A DNA stretch of 35,872 nt from Bacillota bacterium (GTDB lineage: Bacteria; Bacillota; Clostridia; Lachnospirales; Lachnospiraceae). The notes under the pieces are model-generated. The model ran no database searches, was not told the DNA's origin, and saw only the letters and a list, made by a program, of their open reading frames with translations. The stretch is from positions 1 to 35,872 of the forward strand of contig JAEZKU010000001.1 of NCBI GenBank assembly GCA_023436065.1, in the 5' to 3' direction. This document shows, piece after piece, positions 7,997 through 16,095 of this stretch. The translations under genes were made by a program, and so were the position numbers. Numbering within the stretch: the stretch's first letter is position 1; each line of letters starts with the position of its first letter.

Positions 7997-8626
7997 TTAT
8001 ACCAGTCGGAGCAATTCGTCAAAAAACTGCTTCGTACTGCGATTAGGACGCGTGGGTTCCTCCGTAAAGGGGACCCCACGAAGCCTACAGTGTGTCTCTT
8101 TCTTTAATCTTGACAGCATTTTGTCATCAGCCTGCGGAATCAGATAATACCAGGTATCACTGCCGCGAATTGTCCCATACCTGCTGATAAAGGAAAAAAG
8201 CTTTAATATGTCCCACTCAGAGCGTCCGGCTACTACAGCCTTCAGAGTGCATCTCCGGAATTCTTCCAGGTTATCCGAAAGTTCACAACCAAAGTCTATA
8301 ATGACATATTCGAAATTCTCAGCAAGGATATCAGCGATCCGTTTGCTGCTCATATTCTTGTAAAACGTAATATTACGGAAGCAAAAGAATGCACTATTTT
8401 CACAGCTCCATTCATACGCCTTCTGGATCAGGTCCAGATCCCCATGGTTGCTGCATTCAATAAATGCAGTCTTTTTACCCAGCTCATTACCAAGGTAAAA
8501 GGCTAATATCAAGGCGGTATAAGTTACCCCTGTACCCGCGCGGGTTCCGATCAGACCGATTACCTCATGAACCTGAACCTTTCCTTCCATTGTCAGTTTT
8601 CTGAGCAGCATAGGCTTACGATGCAT
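7997..8626 (-). CDS. Degenerate ParA/CpaE-like P-loop protein, kinase partner
   Basis: 209 residues, not assignable to a named gene. After a short N-terminal extension, residues 20-35 (HEVIGLIGTRAGTGVT) align with the deviant Walker A of MinD/ParA proteins (KGGxGKT), but the signature Lys is Arg29 and the universal Lys is Val34. Later strands fit the fold: KKTAFIECSNHGDLDL (switch-like) and EYVIIDFGCEL (Walker B-like, IIDFG). Atypical Walker boxes are known in the TadZ/CpaE group. No tad pilus genes are nearby. Its ATG overlaps the kinase stop (TAATG) and has GGAGGT 6 bases upstream, so the pair is translationally coupled. Nucleotide binding is doubtful; a scaffold or localisation role is inference. 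Confidence 0.7.
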   Translation of the reverse strand: MHRKPMLLRKLTMEGKVQVHEVIGLIGTRAGTGVTYTALILAFYLGNELGKKTAFIECSNHGDLDLIQKAYEWSCENSAFFCFRNITFYKNMSSKRIADILAENFEYVIIDFGCELSDNLEEFRRCTLKAVVAGRSEWDILKLFSFISRYGTIRGSDTWYYLIPQADDKMLSRLKKETHCRLRGVPFTEEPTRPNRSTKQFFDELLRLV

Positions 8627-10026
8627 TATGTTACCTCCGTTCTCGATTTTCTCGTCCTTCTTAAGACGCCGGACTTACACTTTTCTCCAAGCAGTTCCCG
8701 GAAAAAATCTGTCTCACTGTTCCCCTTAGGTCTTGCATAAGGGTTTGGTTCATACGGAAGTCTTCTGCAATTCTTATTGCCCATGCTTCTGCATACACTG
8801 TGAAACTGCTTGCCATCCAGAAAGTTAAATAAATATGTTATATCTTTATATTCTGCTGTCATATTTAATATCTGTTCCGAATACTGCAATTCCCAATCCT
8901 TCGCCCCTAATATAAGAAGCTTTTGATCCGCTTTCAGAAAATCATCAAGGTTTTCCCGGCTTAAACATCCGTAATCCATTACTGTCACCAGATACTTTGC
9001 CGCGATCTCCGTCGATATCTCCGGGGTAGCCATCGATATTCCATCGACTTCATAAATCCCCTCCTTACCTTGAACCTCCCGGTAGCAGTTTTTGATCCTA
9101 ATAAGGTGTCCGCTTTGATTTCTCTCCTGATAAAGACAGGACTTCCCTGCCAGAAGATAGTATCTGCACAAGCGAAATGACAAATGTGTTACCCCTACCC
9201 TTTGCTGCGTTCCGGCTACTGCGATTGTAAAAGACCGACCTGATTCCATAGTCCTCCGGCATTTTTGTCGAAGTGCTGATAATTGCTTTTTTAACTGCTC
9301 GACCGTAGCGTATCTCTGAGCGGGATGAAATTTGAGGCAATGGTTAATAATACTTTTTAGCTGCTTGGAGCAGTCTCCCAACTGATCGATATTATTGAAA
9401 TCAGCCTGTTTGACAGGGATATTCCGGCCGGTAGCCATAAAATACATCAGCATACCAATTCCGTACACTTCGCAGTGATTGTCAATGTCATTCCGAAGAT
9501 ATAGTTCCGGAGCAACATATCCTTTTGTTCCGCATATTTTATTCTCTCCAGGCAGTTCATCCTGATATATTGCGCTCCCATAATCAACCAACTTCAGACT
9601 TTGATCCATAACAAGGATATTCTCCGGTTTTAAATCAATATAGAGAATTGGTCTGTCCGCTTTATGCAGATAATCAATGACATCACAAAGGAGAAGTGCA
9701 TAATGAAGGAGCAGTTCCTCTCGAAGCGGTCCGTTTGACACAACCAGCTCCTTCAAGGTAACACCTTCCAGATATTGTTCGACAATATAGGAACTTTCTT
9801 CATCCTCCTCAATATCATAAATTATAGGGATACAAGAATGTTTCAGGTTTTTTAGTAGTAATGCTTCATTTCTTTGAAATTCGTATAAGGGATGTTTTTT
9901 AGAAATACATTTGATAGCACGATAAGATTTTAATTTGATGTGTTCGGCAAGATAAACCTCGGCAGTGCCTCCTCTGCCAAGGAGTCGTATGATTCGATAC
10001 TTTTGAAACCAGATTTCCTGCTGCAT
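8626..10026 (-). CDS. Ser/Thr protein kinase fused to degenerate ParA-like domain
   Basis: 466 residues. The kinase domain spans about residues 10-252: glycine loop GRGGTAEVY (17-25), Lys39 in RAIK, a helix-C Glu near 54, catalytic loop YIDLKPEN (Asp131, Lys133, Asn136), DYG (Asp148) instead of DFG, and APE (172-174). HRD is replaced by YID, so the Arg that responds to activation-loop phosphorylation is absent. No transmembrane or PASTA segment is present, so this is not the usual PrkC/Stk1. Residues about 265-440 form a second domain with a P-loop-like AGTQQRVGVTH (271-281) whose Lys is Val, then LVTVMDYGCLS and KLLILGAKDWEL. That half resembles the separate downstream protein. No PP2C phosphatase is adjacent. 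Substrate unknown. Confidence 0.85.
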   Translation of the reverse strand: MQQEIWFQKYRIIRLLGRGGTAEVYLAEHIKLKSYRAIKCISKKHPLYEFQRNEALLLKNLKHSCIPIIYDIEEDEESSYIVEQYLEGVTLKELVVSNGPLREELLLHYALLLCDVIDYLHKADRPILYIDLKPENILVMDQSLKLVDYGSAIYQDELPGENKICGTKGYVAPELYLRNDIDNHCEVYGIGMLMYFMATGRNIPVKQADFNNIDQLGDCSKQLKSIINHCLKFHPAQRYATVEQLKKQLSALRQKCRRTMESGRSFTIAVAGTQQRVGVTHLSFRLCRYYLLAGKSCLYQERNQSGHLIRIKNCYREVQGKEGIYEVDGISMATPEISTEIAAKYLVTVMDYGCLSRENLDDFLKADQKLLILGAKDWELQYSEQILNMTAEYKDITYLFNFLDGKQFHSVCRSMGNKNCRRLPYEPNPYARPKGNSETDFFRELLGEKCKSGVLRRTRKSRTEVT

Positions 10027-10073
10027 TCTCTCCTTTCCTATCAGTTTAGGTTACAGAATCAAGTCATAGCTAT

Positions 10074-10102
10074 ATTATAACCATATACTGGAAGCAAAGC
10101 AA
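10074..10102 (-). promoter_or_regulatory. Promoter of kinase operon
   Basis: TTGCTT (10097-10102) and TATAAT (10074-10079), 17 bases apart on the minus strand, about 50 bases before the kinase ATG. The -35 hexamer is the same as that of the tsaC operon. Confidence 0.65.
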
Positions 10103-10225
10103 TATTTTTGTCGATGTGTAATATCACGATTTTTCTTTAAAAATTTGTATGATTTGCCACCTTCAATTGTCAGAAAATCTGTCGATTTTAACGGATCATT
10201 CATACAAAATTCATATCTAGATATA

Positions 10226-10254
10226 TTGACTTTGCCTGTAATTTAAATTATACT
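10226..10254 (+). promoter_or_regulatory. Promoter of mecA
   Basis: TTGACT (10226-10231) and TATACT (10249-10254) with a 17-base spacer, about 74 bases before the mecA ATG. The rest of the 300-base divergent interval (10027-10327) shows no other gene. Confidence 0.7.
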
Positions 10255-10327
10255 TTTTTTACACCGATGGAAGGGTTTTCGTATGTGCGCTAATCGTTCC
10301 TGTTTAGTACAGAAAGGGGTGTACTTT

Positions 10328-11101
10328 ATGAAGATAGAAAAAATCAGTGACAATCAGATCAGATGTACCTTGAATAAAAGTGATTTAATAGACCGGGAGC
10401 TGAAGATAAGCGAGCTCGCTTATGGAACAGAAAAAGCAAAGGCATTGTTTCGCGATATGATACAGCAGGCTTTTTATGAATTCGGTTTCGAGGTTGATGA
10501 TATTCCTTTAATGATTGAGGCCATTCCTGTTTCCACAGAATGTCTCATTCTGGTTATTACCAAGGTGGAAGACCCTGATGAACTGGACACCCGTTTTTCC
10601 AAATTCTCTTCGTTTAATGTTCATGAGAATAATGGAAAGCCGGACTCAGATGAAGATTCCTACGCAGATGAAATTATAAATTGCTTTGACCAAATGGAGG
10701 ACGAACTGAACGAAGATGTAGAGGACAGTGCCAAGGAGGATATCCTGGAAACAGCGGAAGCTCCGGAAAATGAGATATCCCCTAAACCCGGTGTCCACAT
10801 TTCCACCAACCTCACTAAGATATACTCCTTCCGTTCTTTGAAAGAAGTCATCCAGCTGGCTTATATTATGGTTGGAACCTACAACGGAACCAATACCCTG
10901 TATAAGAACCCTGTGAATTCCACTTACTATCTTGTCATCAGTATTTCCGGTCATTCACCGGAGGAATTCAATAAGGTATGTAATATCATCTCAGAATACG
11001 GTAAGGTTGAGCGCTCCACTTATGCAAGCTCCTCTTACTATGATGAACATTATGAGGTTATCGTAAAGAATCATGCGTTACAGATACTTTCTGTAATGTA
11101 A
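10328..11101 (+). CDS. mecA: Adaptor protein MecA
   Basis: 257 residues. MecA delivers substrates to ClpC of the ClpCP protease and helps ClpC assemble. The N-terminal substrate-binding domain begins MKIEKISDNQIRCTLNKSDL and runs to about residue 90. A very acidic linker follows (about 95-155, DSDEDSYADE and similar), then the C-terminal ClpC-binding domain (TKIYSFRSLKEVI; NSTYYLVIS; YGKVERST). Length is slightly above the B. subtilis protein (218) because of the long linker. Start 10328 follows GAAAGGGGTG; an in-frame ATG at 10283 would add 15 unrelated residues. It stands alone, divergent from the kinase operon. Confidence 0.92.
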   Translation: MKIEKISDNQIRCTLNKSDLIDRELKISELAYGTEKAKALFRDMIQQAFYEFGFEVDDIPLMIEAIPVSTECLILVITKVEDPDELDTRFSKFSSFNVHENNGKPDSDEDSYADEIINCFDQMEDELNEDVEDSAKEDILETAEAPENEISPKPGVHISTNLTKIYSFRSLKEVIQLAYIMVGTYNGTNTLYKNPVNSTYYLVISISGHSPEEFNKVCNIISEYGKVERSTYASSSYYDEHYEVIVKNHALQILSVM

Positions 11102-11113
11102 ACTCAAAAAAAG

Positions 11114-11142
11114 AAGCGGGAGAACGATACATTCTCCCGCTT
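11114..11142. terminator. Bidirectional terminator mecA / DUF1858
   Basis: A perfect 11-bp stem (11114-11124, 11132-11142) with a 7-base loop and T-rich flanks on both strands: TTTCTT on plus, CTTTTTTT on minus. Confidence 0.85.
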
Positions 11143-11147
11143 TCTTA

Positions 11148-11348
11148 TTATTCGCCGACTTCTGCAGCGATGCGATCCATAAGATCCTCAGGATCTAAGC
11201 CATGAACCATAGCTGCTTCCTCTAAGGTCTCTGCCTGTGCGGACGGACATCCGAGGCAGTGCATTCCTATATCTAATAACACAGGAATGATACTCTGATC
11301 TATCGATATAGCCTGTGCAATTGTCATTTCCTTGGTAATCTTAGCCAT
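11148..11348 (-). CDS. DUF1858 domain protein with CxxC
   Basis: 66 residues, entirely a DUF1858 domain: ITKEMTIAQAISID, then IPVLLDIGMHCLGCPSA with Cys31 and Cys34, then ETLEEAAMVHG. The same domain forms the N-terminus of some hybrid-cluster or ScdA-type iron-sulfur repair proteins and occurs alone in many anaerobes. The CxxC pair suggests a redox or metal-binding role, but no function is proven. The start at 11348 has AAGGAGG 7 bases upstream. It converges with mecA and diverges from the ferredoxin gene. Confidence 0.85.
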   Translation of the reverse strand: MAKITKEMTIAQAISIDQSIIPVLLDIGMHCLGCPSAQAETLEEAAMVHGLDPEDLMDRIAAEVGE

Positions 11349-11549
11349 AATATACCTCCTTAATAATATTGTCAACTTAGACTTAAAAGCTGCGCTTTTC
11401 GCAAAGTATCAATTAATTTGGATAGCTATCCGAAGCTTTTTCGTTAGCTTAGCCCTAATTATATTCCATCACTCAGTTAACGTCAAGCCTGTAAAATAAA
11501 AACAGGGAACAGGTGTATGGACTAAATTGCTAAATCTCTCAATTTCATC

Positions 11550-11578
11550 TTGCAATCTCGCTATACATATATTAAAAT
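11550..11578 (+). promoter_or_regulatory. Promoter of ferredoxin gene
   Basis: TTGCAA (11550-11555) and TAAAAT (11573-11578), 17-base spacer, 35 bases before the ferredoxin ATG. Confidence 0.6.
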
Positions 11579-11613
11579 ATATTCGATTGCTATGAAAAGG
11601 AGGTTGTTTGACA

Positions 11614-11781
11614 ATGGCATATACAATTAGTGATGATTGCATCAGCTGCGCAGCATGTGCTGATACCTGCCCTACCGGATCAATTTCCGAAGGAGCAAAC
11701 CATTATGAAATTGATTCCAATACGTGCATCGATTGTGGCGCATGTGCAGATACATGCCCTACTGGCGCAATTTCAGCATAA
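11614..11781 (+). CDS. Clostridial-type 2[4Fe-4S] ferredoxin
   Basis: 55 residues, the classic small bacterial ferredoxin. Cluster ligands are Cys9, 12, 15, 19 (CISCAACADTCP) and Cys38, 41, 44, 48 (CIDCGACADTCP), with the usual crossover in which the fourth Cys of each motif serves the other cluster. It is a cytoplasmic low-potential electron carrier for pyruvate:ferredoxin oxidoreductase, hydrogenase or Rnf. AAGGAGG lies 10 bases before the ATG. It is monocistronic, between its own promoter and a strong hairpin. Short enough to be missed by a length cutoff; a longer overlapping frame here is spurious. Confidence 0.95.
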   Translation: MAYTISDDCISCAACADTCPTGSISEGANHYEIDSNTCIDCGACADTCPTGAISA

Positions 11782-11795
11782 GGAACGAATACATA

Positions 11796-11857
11796 GAGGC
11801 TGTTACAAAACATGCTACTTTGCCAAGGGTAAGAATAACATGTTTTGTAACAGCCTC
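11796..11857. terminator. Long perfect hairpin after ferredoxin gene
   Basis: A perfect 19-bp inverted repeat (11796-11814, 11839-11857; GAGGCTGTTACAAAACATG and its complement) encloses a 24-base loop. It sits between the ferredoxin and the convergent merR gene, whose stop is 8 bases away. No clear T-tract follows, so it may act as a bidirectional terminator or as a 3' stabilising stem. Confidence 0.6.
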
Positions 11858-11865
11858 TTGATTCC

Positions 11866-12594
11866 TTATATGAATACGCGGTTCTTCGTGAAAAATTTCG
11901 ACTTTCTTTTTTTGTGCCTTTCCGTAGCTGCCGCTGCCATCATCCTGCTCTTCTGGTAATCCCGCAAGGTTGCATCAAATTTACGGTAACGTTCCTCTTC
12001 CTTTTCCTCCTGAATTCTCATCAGATAATTCATTTCCCTGATTACACTCTCGGAAACATTTCCGCTGATCTCCTGAGAGAGAAGCTCATTATTCTCCTTT
12101 AATGCAGACTGAATAATATGATTTAACAACGCGCCGAAGCGATCCATCTTTGAGCCCTGTTCCTCCGGTAGTTCGTGTGCCTGTTCCATAACCAGGCTTG
12201 TCTCATGGGTATTTTCTTTATTTTCCTCCATGTATTGCATCTGCTCCTCTCCGTTCTCACTATTCGCTGACAGATCCAAACCAACCACCGGTGCCTCTGT
12301 TATAGTGTTATCTGTTATTATCGTATCAGTTGTAGAGATATCCTGTCTGATTGTTTCCTGTAACAGTACATCCTGCATATCTGCCTTATCTATGTCAGAT
12401 AGAAGCATCTTGATCGCCTTCAGCTGAAAGCCGTTCTTAATGAGATGCTTAACCCTTAAAAAGAGTTCAATATCCGAATCCTTATAATAACGCTGATCCA
12501 TTTCATTTCGGGAAATCGGTAGTTCCAACTGTTTTTGCCAGTACCTGAGAACATGTGCTTCAACACCAACACGTTTTGCAGTTTCTGATATCAT
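11866..12594 (-). CDS. MerR-family transcriptional regulator
   Basis: 242 residues. The N-terminal winged helix is clear: MISETAKRVGVEAHVLRYW then LELPISRNEMDQRYY and DIELFLRVKHLIKNG (residues 1-60). The rest is not a known ligand-binding domain: a Thr/Glu-rich variable stretch (about 75-150), a helical segment likely to form a coiled coil (about 155-220, MRIQEEKEEERYRKFDATL) and a Lys/Arg-rich end. The layout (HTH, acidic linker, coiled coil) resembles RacA-type MerR relatives more than metal sensors, since no Cys ligands are present. Start 12594 uses GGAGG 11 bases upstream; the GTG at 12612 overlaps that site. Confidence 0.8.
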   Translation of the reverse strand: MISETAKRVGVEAHVLRYWQKQLELPISRNEMDQRYYKDSDIELFLRVKHLIKNGFQLKAIKMLLSDIDKADMQDVLLQETIRQDISTTDTIITDNTITEAPVVGLDLSANSENGEEQMQYMEENKENTHETSLVMEQAHELPEEQGSKMDRFGALLNHIIQSALKENNELLSQEISGNVSESVIREMNYLMRIQEEKEEERYRKFDATLRDYQKSRMMAAAATERHKKRKSKFFTKNRVFI

Positions 12595-12656
12595 ATACCT
12601 AACTTCCTCCACTAGTTTACCCCTCCCGCATTATGTAATTATTTTCCACTTTTTCC

Positions 12657-12684
12657 ATTATAACATAGCAAACTTCAAATGCAA
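12657..12684 (-). promoter_or_regulatory. Promoter of merR-like gene
   Basis: Extended -10 TGTTATAAT (TATAAT at 12657-12662) with TTGCAT (12679-12684) 16 bases upstream on the minus strand. Confidence 0.6.
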
Positions 12685-12720
12685 TACTATTTCCACATTT
12701 TTACATTTAACTTATCGACA

Positions 12721-12757
12721 CAAAAAGGGGAAACCCCAAAGGAGTCTCCCCTTTTCA
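12721..12757 (-). terminator. Terminator of MFS transporter gene
   Basis: The stem AAAAGGGGA / TCCCCTTTT, extended by a few pairs around CCAAAGG, is followed on the minus strand by TTTTTGTG. It lies about 20 bases beyond the MFS stop. Confidence 0.75.
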
Positions 12758-12776
12758 ACAGCTTATATAAGTTACT

Positions 12777-14048
12777 CTAGGACATCACATTCTCCGTTAC
12801 TGATTTCGTCCTGCTTCGCTTTTCGAAATTACCGAGCAGCAGCATGGAAACAGCTGCAACAAGTGAAATGATACTGATTACCGGCCATACATTCGTCACG
12901 CCTCTCGCTGCGATAAACCCTCCCATGATGTAAGGTGAGATTGCACTTCCGGTTCCGGTGATAATATTAATTATAGAATTAAATCTTCCGCGATGGGTAA
13001 TCGGAGAATGATTTGCAATATAGACCCCGATGTTGGTAGCATTGATGATTTCTCCAACTGTCCATATGATCGTTGACAGGATGAACATCCAGAAGCTATT
13101 GACAAAGAACAGCATCCCAAAACCAATCACATAGAAAAAACCTGAAATTGCCACATTATAAATCGGTCGGATTTTCCTGGTAATCAGAGTAATAACCGTC
13201 GTAAGACCGATTACCTCAAAACAGTTTATCATATAGAAAATGCCATAATTGCTTGCTCCAAGTTCTTCACCGAAGACCAGCTTAGCCTGTAGCGGGAGAC
13301 TAAAGTTCGTCTGTGCATATACGAAAGCATAAATCATGTCAAATACTGCAAAGGCCAGTAAAGCGGGACGTTTTGCCAGTGCCCGTATCAGGCCGCCCTG
13401 TTCCGCTCTTTCGCCCAAACGTTCTTCTGTAAGCTGCTCCATATCAGAGGTCTCAGGCTTTGTCTCTTTCACCAACAACACAAGAAGCATAATTGAAATC
13501 AAGGTAGTTATCGCATCCCCGATAAACAGGAATTTAATGAAATGGTTAAATAAAAAGCCTGCAATTAATGAACCAATAGCACATCCTACGTTCATCCCCA
13601 AATATAAGAGAGAGAATGCCGCCTGTCTGTTCTCCGGATGAGTCAGATCATTCGTCATGGCACCACTGGCCGGTCCGGCCACACTTCCCATAAATGAGGA
13701 TAGTATCAAAAGCCATGGTATGTATTGAAATCCAGTTGCCGTATCAATCAGAAATGCACATGGTAACAGACAAAATGCTGCTAAACCCATGAAGCAAATC
13801 ATGATCTTCTTCCTGCCCATCTTATCGGCAAGCCTTCCTCCCCATAAGGAGCCCGGTAATTGAACCACAGAACCTAATAAAAGATATAGACCGACCGTCT
13901 GCTCTCCCATTCCGCCCTTGGAGGTAAGCAACAGTGTTAAAAAAGGATGTACGAAATTACCCATAGAGTTTACTACTCTGGCGAAGGCAATGACATATAC
14001 ACTTTTCGGTAATCCTAAGTAAGTCAGCTTAGCGTGTTTTGTTTCCAA
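12777..14048 (-). CDS. MFS transporter, drug-efflux type
   Basis: 423 residues with about 12 hydrophobic helices. The MFS motif A is plain at residues 70-81 (GGRLADKMGRKK) between helices 2 and 3, and a weaker charged loop after the central linker (TRKIRPIYN) marks the second half. The linker around residues 200-225 is hydrophilic (TSDMEQLTEERLGERAEQ). The pattern fits 12-TM proton-driven efflux proteins of the DHA1/YceL-like group; the substrate cannot be read from sequence. No regulator of drug-efflux type is next to it, although the merR-like gene lies downstream on the same strand with its own promoter. Confidence 0.83.
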   Translation of the reverse strand: METKHAKLTYLGLPKSVYVIAFARVVNSMGNFVHPFLTLLLTSKGGMGEQTVGLYLLLGSVVQLPGSLWGGRLADKMGRKKIMICFMGLAAFCLLPCAFLIDTATGFQYIPWLLILSSFMGSVAGPASGAMTNDLTHPENRQAAFSLLYLGMNVGCAIGSLIAGFLFNHFIKFLFIGDAITTLISIMLLVLLVKETKPETSDMEQLTEERLGERAEQGGLIRALAKRPALLAFAVFDMIYAFVYAQTNFSLPLQAKLVFGEELGASNYGIFYMINCFEVIGLTTVITLITRKIRPIYNVAISGFFYVIGFGMLFFVNSFWMFILSTIIWTVGEIINATNIGVYIANHSPITHRGRFNSIINIITGTGSAISPYIMGGFIAARGVTNVWPVISIISLVAAVSMLLLGNFEKRSRTKSVTENVMS

Positions 14049-14186
14049 ATAAATCCCGCCCCTTTCCTATATCCCAGCATATGTATTTAAGGTTAAGTAA
14101 TCATTGTAATCATAGTAGTATTATTTGTCAACCAATTTATGACAAGGTGCAATTTGGGGTATCCTGCACCGTTGGTGCTTTCCGGA

Positions 14187-14226
14187 CATAATATTAAGGA
14201 GGACTATCGTCCTCCTTAATATTATG
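14187..14226 (-). terminator. Hairpin at 3' end of gdpP-rplI-dnaB operon
   Basis: A perfect 18-bp stem with a TATC loop (14187-14204, 14209-14226), 13 bases past the dnaB stop. It lacks a T-tract but is very stable and lies in the gap before the MFS gene. Confidence 0.65.
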
Positions 14227-14239
14227 GATTCGTAATAAA

Positions 14240-15568
14240 CTAACGTTCCAGATTTGCAAACTTTGTGTATTGAGCCAGCCATGCCAGCTTGACGGTGCCT
14301 ACCGGACCATTTCTCTGTTTACCGATGATAATCTCCGATACTCCCGGTTCCTCTGTATCTTTGTTATAATAATCATCTCGGTAGATAAACATTACCACAT
14401 CGGCATCCTGCTCGATTGCTCCCGACTCACGAAGATCCGAAAGCATCGGGCGCTTGTCAGGACGCTGCTCAACAGCACGGGAAAGCTGTGAAAGCGCTAC
14501 TACAGGAACATTGATCTCTCTCGCAAGGGATTTCAGTGATCTGGAAATCTCGGAAATCTCCTGTTGCCTGGACTCCGACTTCTTACTTCCGGTCATCAGC
14601 TGCAGGTAATCGATGATTACCAATCCCAGATTCTTCTCGAGCTTGAGCTTACGGCATTTACTCCGCAGTTCACTGACAGAGATTGCTGAGGTGTCGTCAA
14701 TAACCAGATTGGAATTTCCTATAATTCTGGCACTCTCCATCAGACTTGCCCAATCCTCACCGGATAGGGAGCCTGTCCTGATCGCCTGGGAATCCACTTT
14801 AGAATTCATGGAAAGGATACGCTTGACCAGCTGGTCCTGCGACATTTCCAAGCTGAAGATTGCGGTTGTCACATTGGATTTTAAAGCAACATACTCCGCA
14901 ATATTTAAGACAAAAGCAGTCTTACCCATGGAGGGTCTTGCCGCAATAAGAATAAGATCCGACGGCTGAAAGCCCGCTGTCTTGTAATCCAAATCATAAA
15001 ATCCTGTTGCTATACCGGTTACACTGCCCTGGTTCTTAGCGGCAGCCTCTATACTGTCAATTGTTCTCAGTACTACTTCCTTGATATCCGAAAATTCCTT
15101 GGTCCCCCGGTTCTGGACAATGTCAAAGACCTGCTTCTCCGTCTTCTCCAGGATGACCTCCAGCTTTTCCTTGTCAAGATAACAATCATTCGCTGTTTCC
15201 TCAGTCACCTTTATCAATCTGCGCAGTACCGCTTTATCCTTCACGATCTGGGCATAGTATTTCACATTGGCTGAAGTAGGGACAGCGGTTACCAGATCGC
15301 GAATAAACTCAAGGCTGCACACCTGGGGCGGTACATCCTTTTCCTTCAATCTGTCCTGTAAGGTAATCAGATCTACCGGTTTGCCTTCATTATAGAGTTC
15401 CACCATGGTATCGAACAAAATACTGTATTGTTGCTCATAAAAATCTGTGCCGGTAACTATCTCAGAAGCCGATACAATGGCGTCCTTGTCCATAATCATA
15501 GAACCAATGACAGACTGCTCTGCTTCCGCACTGTGGGGAAGTATTCTTTTTATAAATGATTCATCCAT
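14240..15568 (-). CDS. dnaB: Replicative DNA helicase DnaB
   Basis: 442 residues, the normal length. The N-terminal primase-interacting domain (PHSAEAEQSVIGSMI, residues 11-25) leads through a linker to the RecA-like ATPase: Walker A ARPSMGKT (210-217), catalytic Glu241 in SLEMS, Walker B LVIIDYLQLM (316-325), then SRQQEISEISRSLK, an SRAVEQRPDKRP loop and a C-terminal QRNGPVG arginine-finger region. This hexameric ring helicase unwinds the fork and recruits primase. No intein or insertion. GGAGGAG precedes the ATG. It is third in an operon after gdpP and rplI, an order conserved in Firmicutes. Confidence 0.97.
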   Translation of the reverse strand: MDESFIKRILPHSAEAEQSVIGSMIMDKDAIVSASEIVTGTDFYEQQYSILFDTMVELYNEGKPVDLITLQDRLKEKDVPPQVCSLEFIRDLVTAVPTSANVKYYAQIVKDKAVLRRLIKVTEETANDCYLDKEKLEVILEKTEKQVFDIVQNRGTKEFSDIKEVVLRTIDSIEAAAKNQGSVTGIATGFYDLDYKTAGFQPSDLILIAARPSMGKTAFVLNIAEYVALKSNVTTAIFSLEMSQDQLVKRILSMNSKVDSQAIRTGSLSGEDWASLMESARIIGNSNLVIDDTSAISVSELRSKCRKLKLEKNLGLVIIDYLQLMTGSKKSESRQQEISEISRSLKSLAREINVPVVALSQLSRAVEQRPDKRPMLSDLRESGAIEQDADVVMFIYRDDYYNKDTEEPGVSEIIIGKQRNGPVGTVKLAWLAQYTKFANLER

Positions 15569-15618
15569 TTAAGGGCTCCTCCTCGCAGAACCTGCTGCCT
15601 CATAGTATACAGTCAGGT

Positions 15619-16065
15619 TTAGATCGCCTCGACCTGTACCTTCAACTCCGCTGTTACCTGTGTATGCAGCTTTACGGGAACTGTATAGGTGCCTGCGTTT
15701 TTAATCGGATCAGCGAGCTGCAGCTTCTTCTTATCAAGGTCTATATTGAACTGTTTCTTTGCCGCCTCTGCGATTTCCTTCGTGGATACTGAACCAAAGG
15801 TCTTTCCACCTTCTCCTGCTTTGATTGAGATCTTTACCGTAAGCCCCTCCAGCTTCTTTCCGAATGCTTTTGCCTCCTCAAGAATCTCCTTCTGTCTCTT
15901 CTCCTCAGCTGCCTTCTGCATATTTAAATCATATAGATTCTGTTTTGTTGCTTCCAGTCCAAGCTTTTTCGGTAAGATAAAATTACGGGCATAGCCGTCG
16001 CTGACCTTTACTATCTCACCCTTCTTACCCAATGCTTTAACATCCTGTAATAAAATAATCTCCAT
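15619..16065 (-). CDS. rplI: 50S ribosomal protein L9
   Basis: 148 residues. The N-terminal rRNA-binding domain MEIILLQDVKALGKKGEIVKV with GYARNFILPKKLG, the long connecting helix (QNLYDLNMQKAAEEKRQKE) and the C-terminal domain (FGSVSTKEIAEAAKKQF) are all present and full length. It binds 23S rRNA near the L1 stalk. It lies between gdpP and dnaB with short gaps (30 and 50 bases), a common Firmicutes arrangement. Confidence 0.97.
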   Translation of the reverse strand: MEIILLQDVKALGKKGEIVKVSDGYARNFILPKKLGLEATKQNLYDLNMQKAAEEKRQKEILEEAKAFGKKLEGLTVKISIKAGEGGKTFGSVSTKEIAEAAKKQFNIDLDKKKLQLADPIKNAGTYTVPVKLHTQVTAELKVQVEAI

Positions 16066-16095
16066 CTGTCTCTCTCCTTCACTTTTCGAATAGTG

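Noticed and set aside
11388..11470. Small palindromes upstream of the DUF1858 gene (AAAAGCTGCGCTTTT, GGATAGCTATCC)
   Set aside because: Short inverted repeats without a recognisable promoter context or regulator; not enough to call an operator.
11630..11959. 109-codon plus-strand frame over the ferredoxin
   Set aside because: It runs in another frame through the ferredoxin gene, the hairpin and the end of the merR-like gene; the 55-residue ferredoxin has eight well-placed Cys and its own ribosome binding site.
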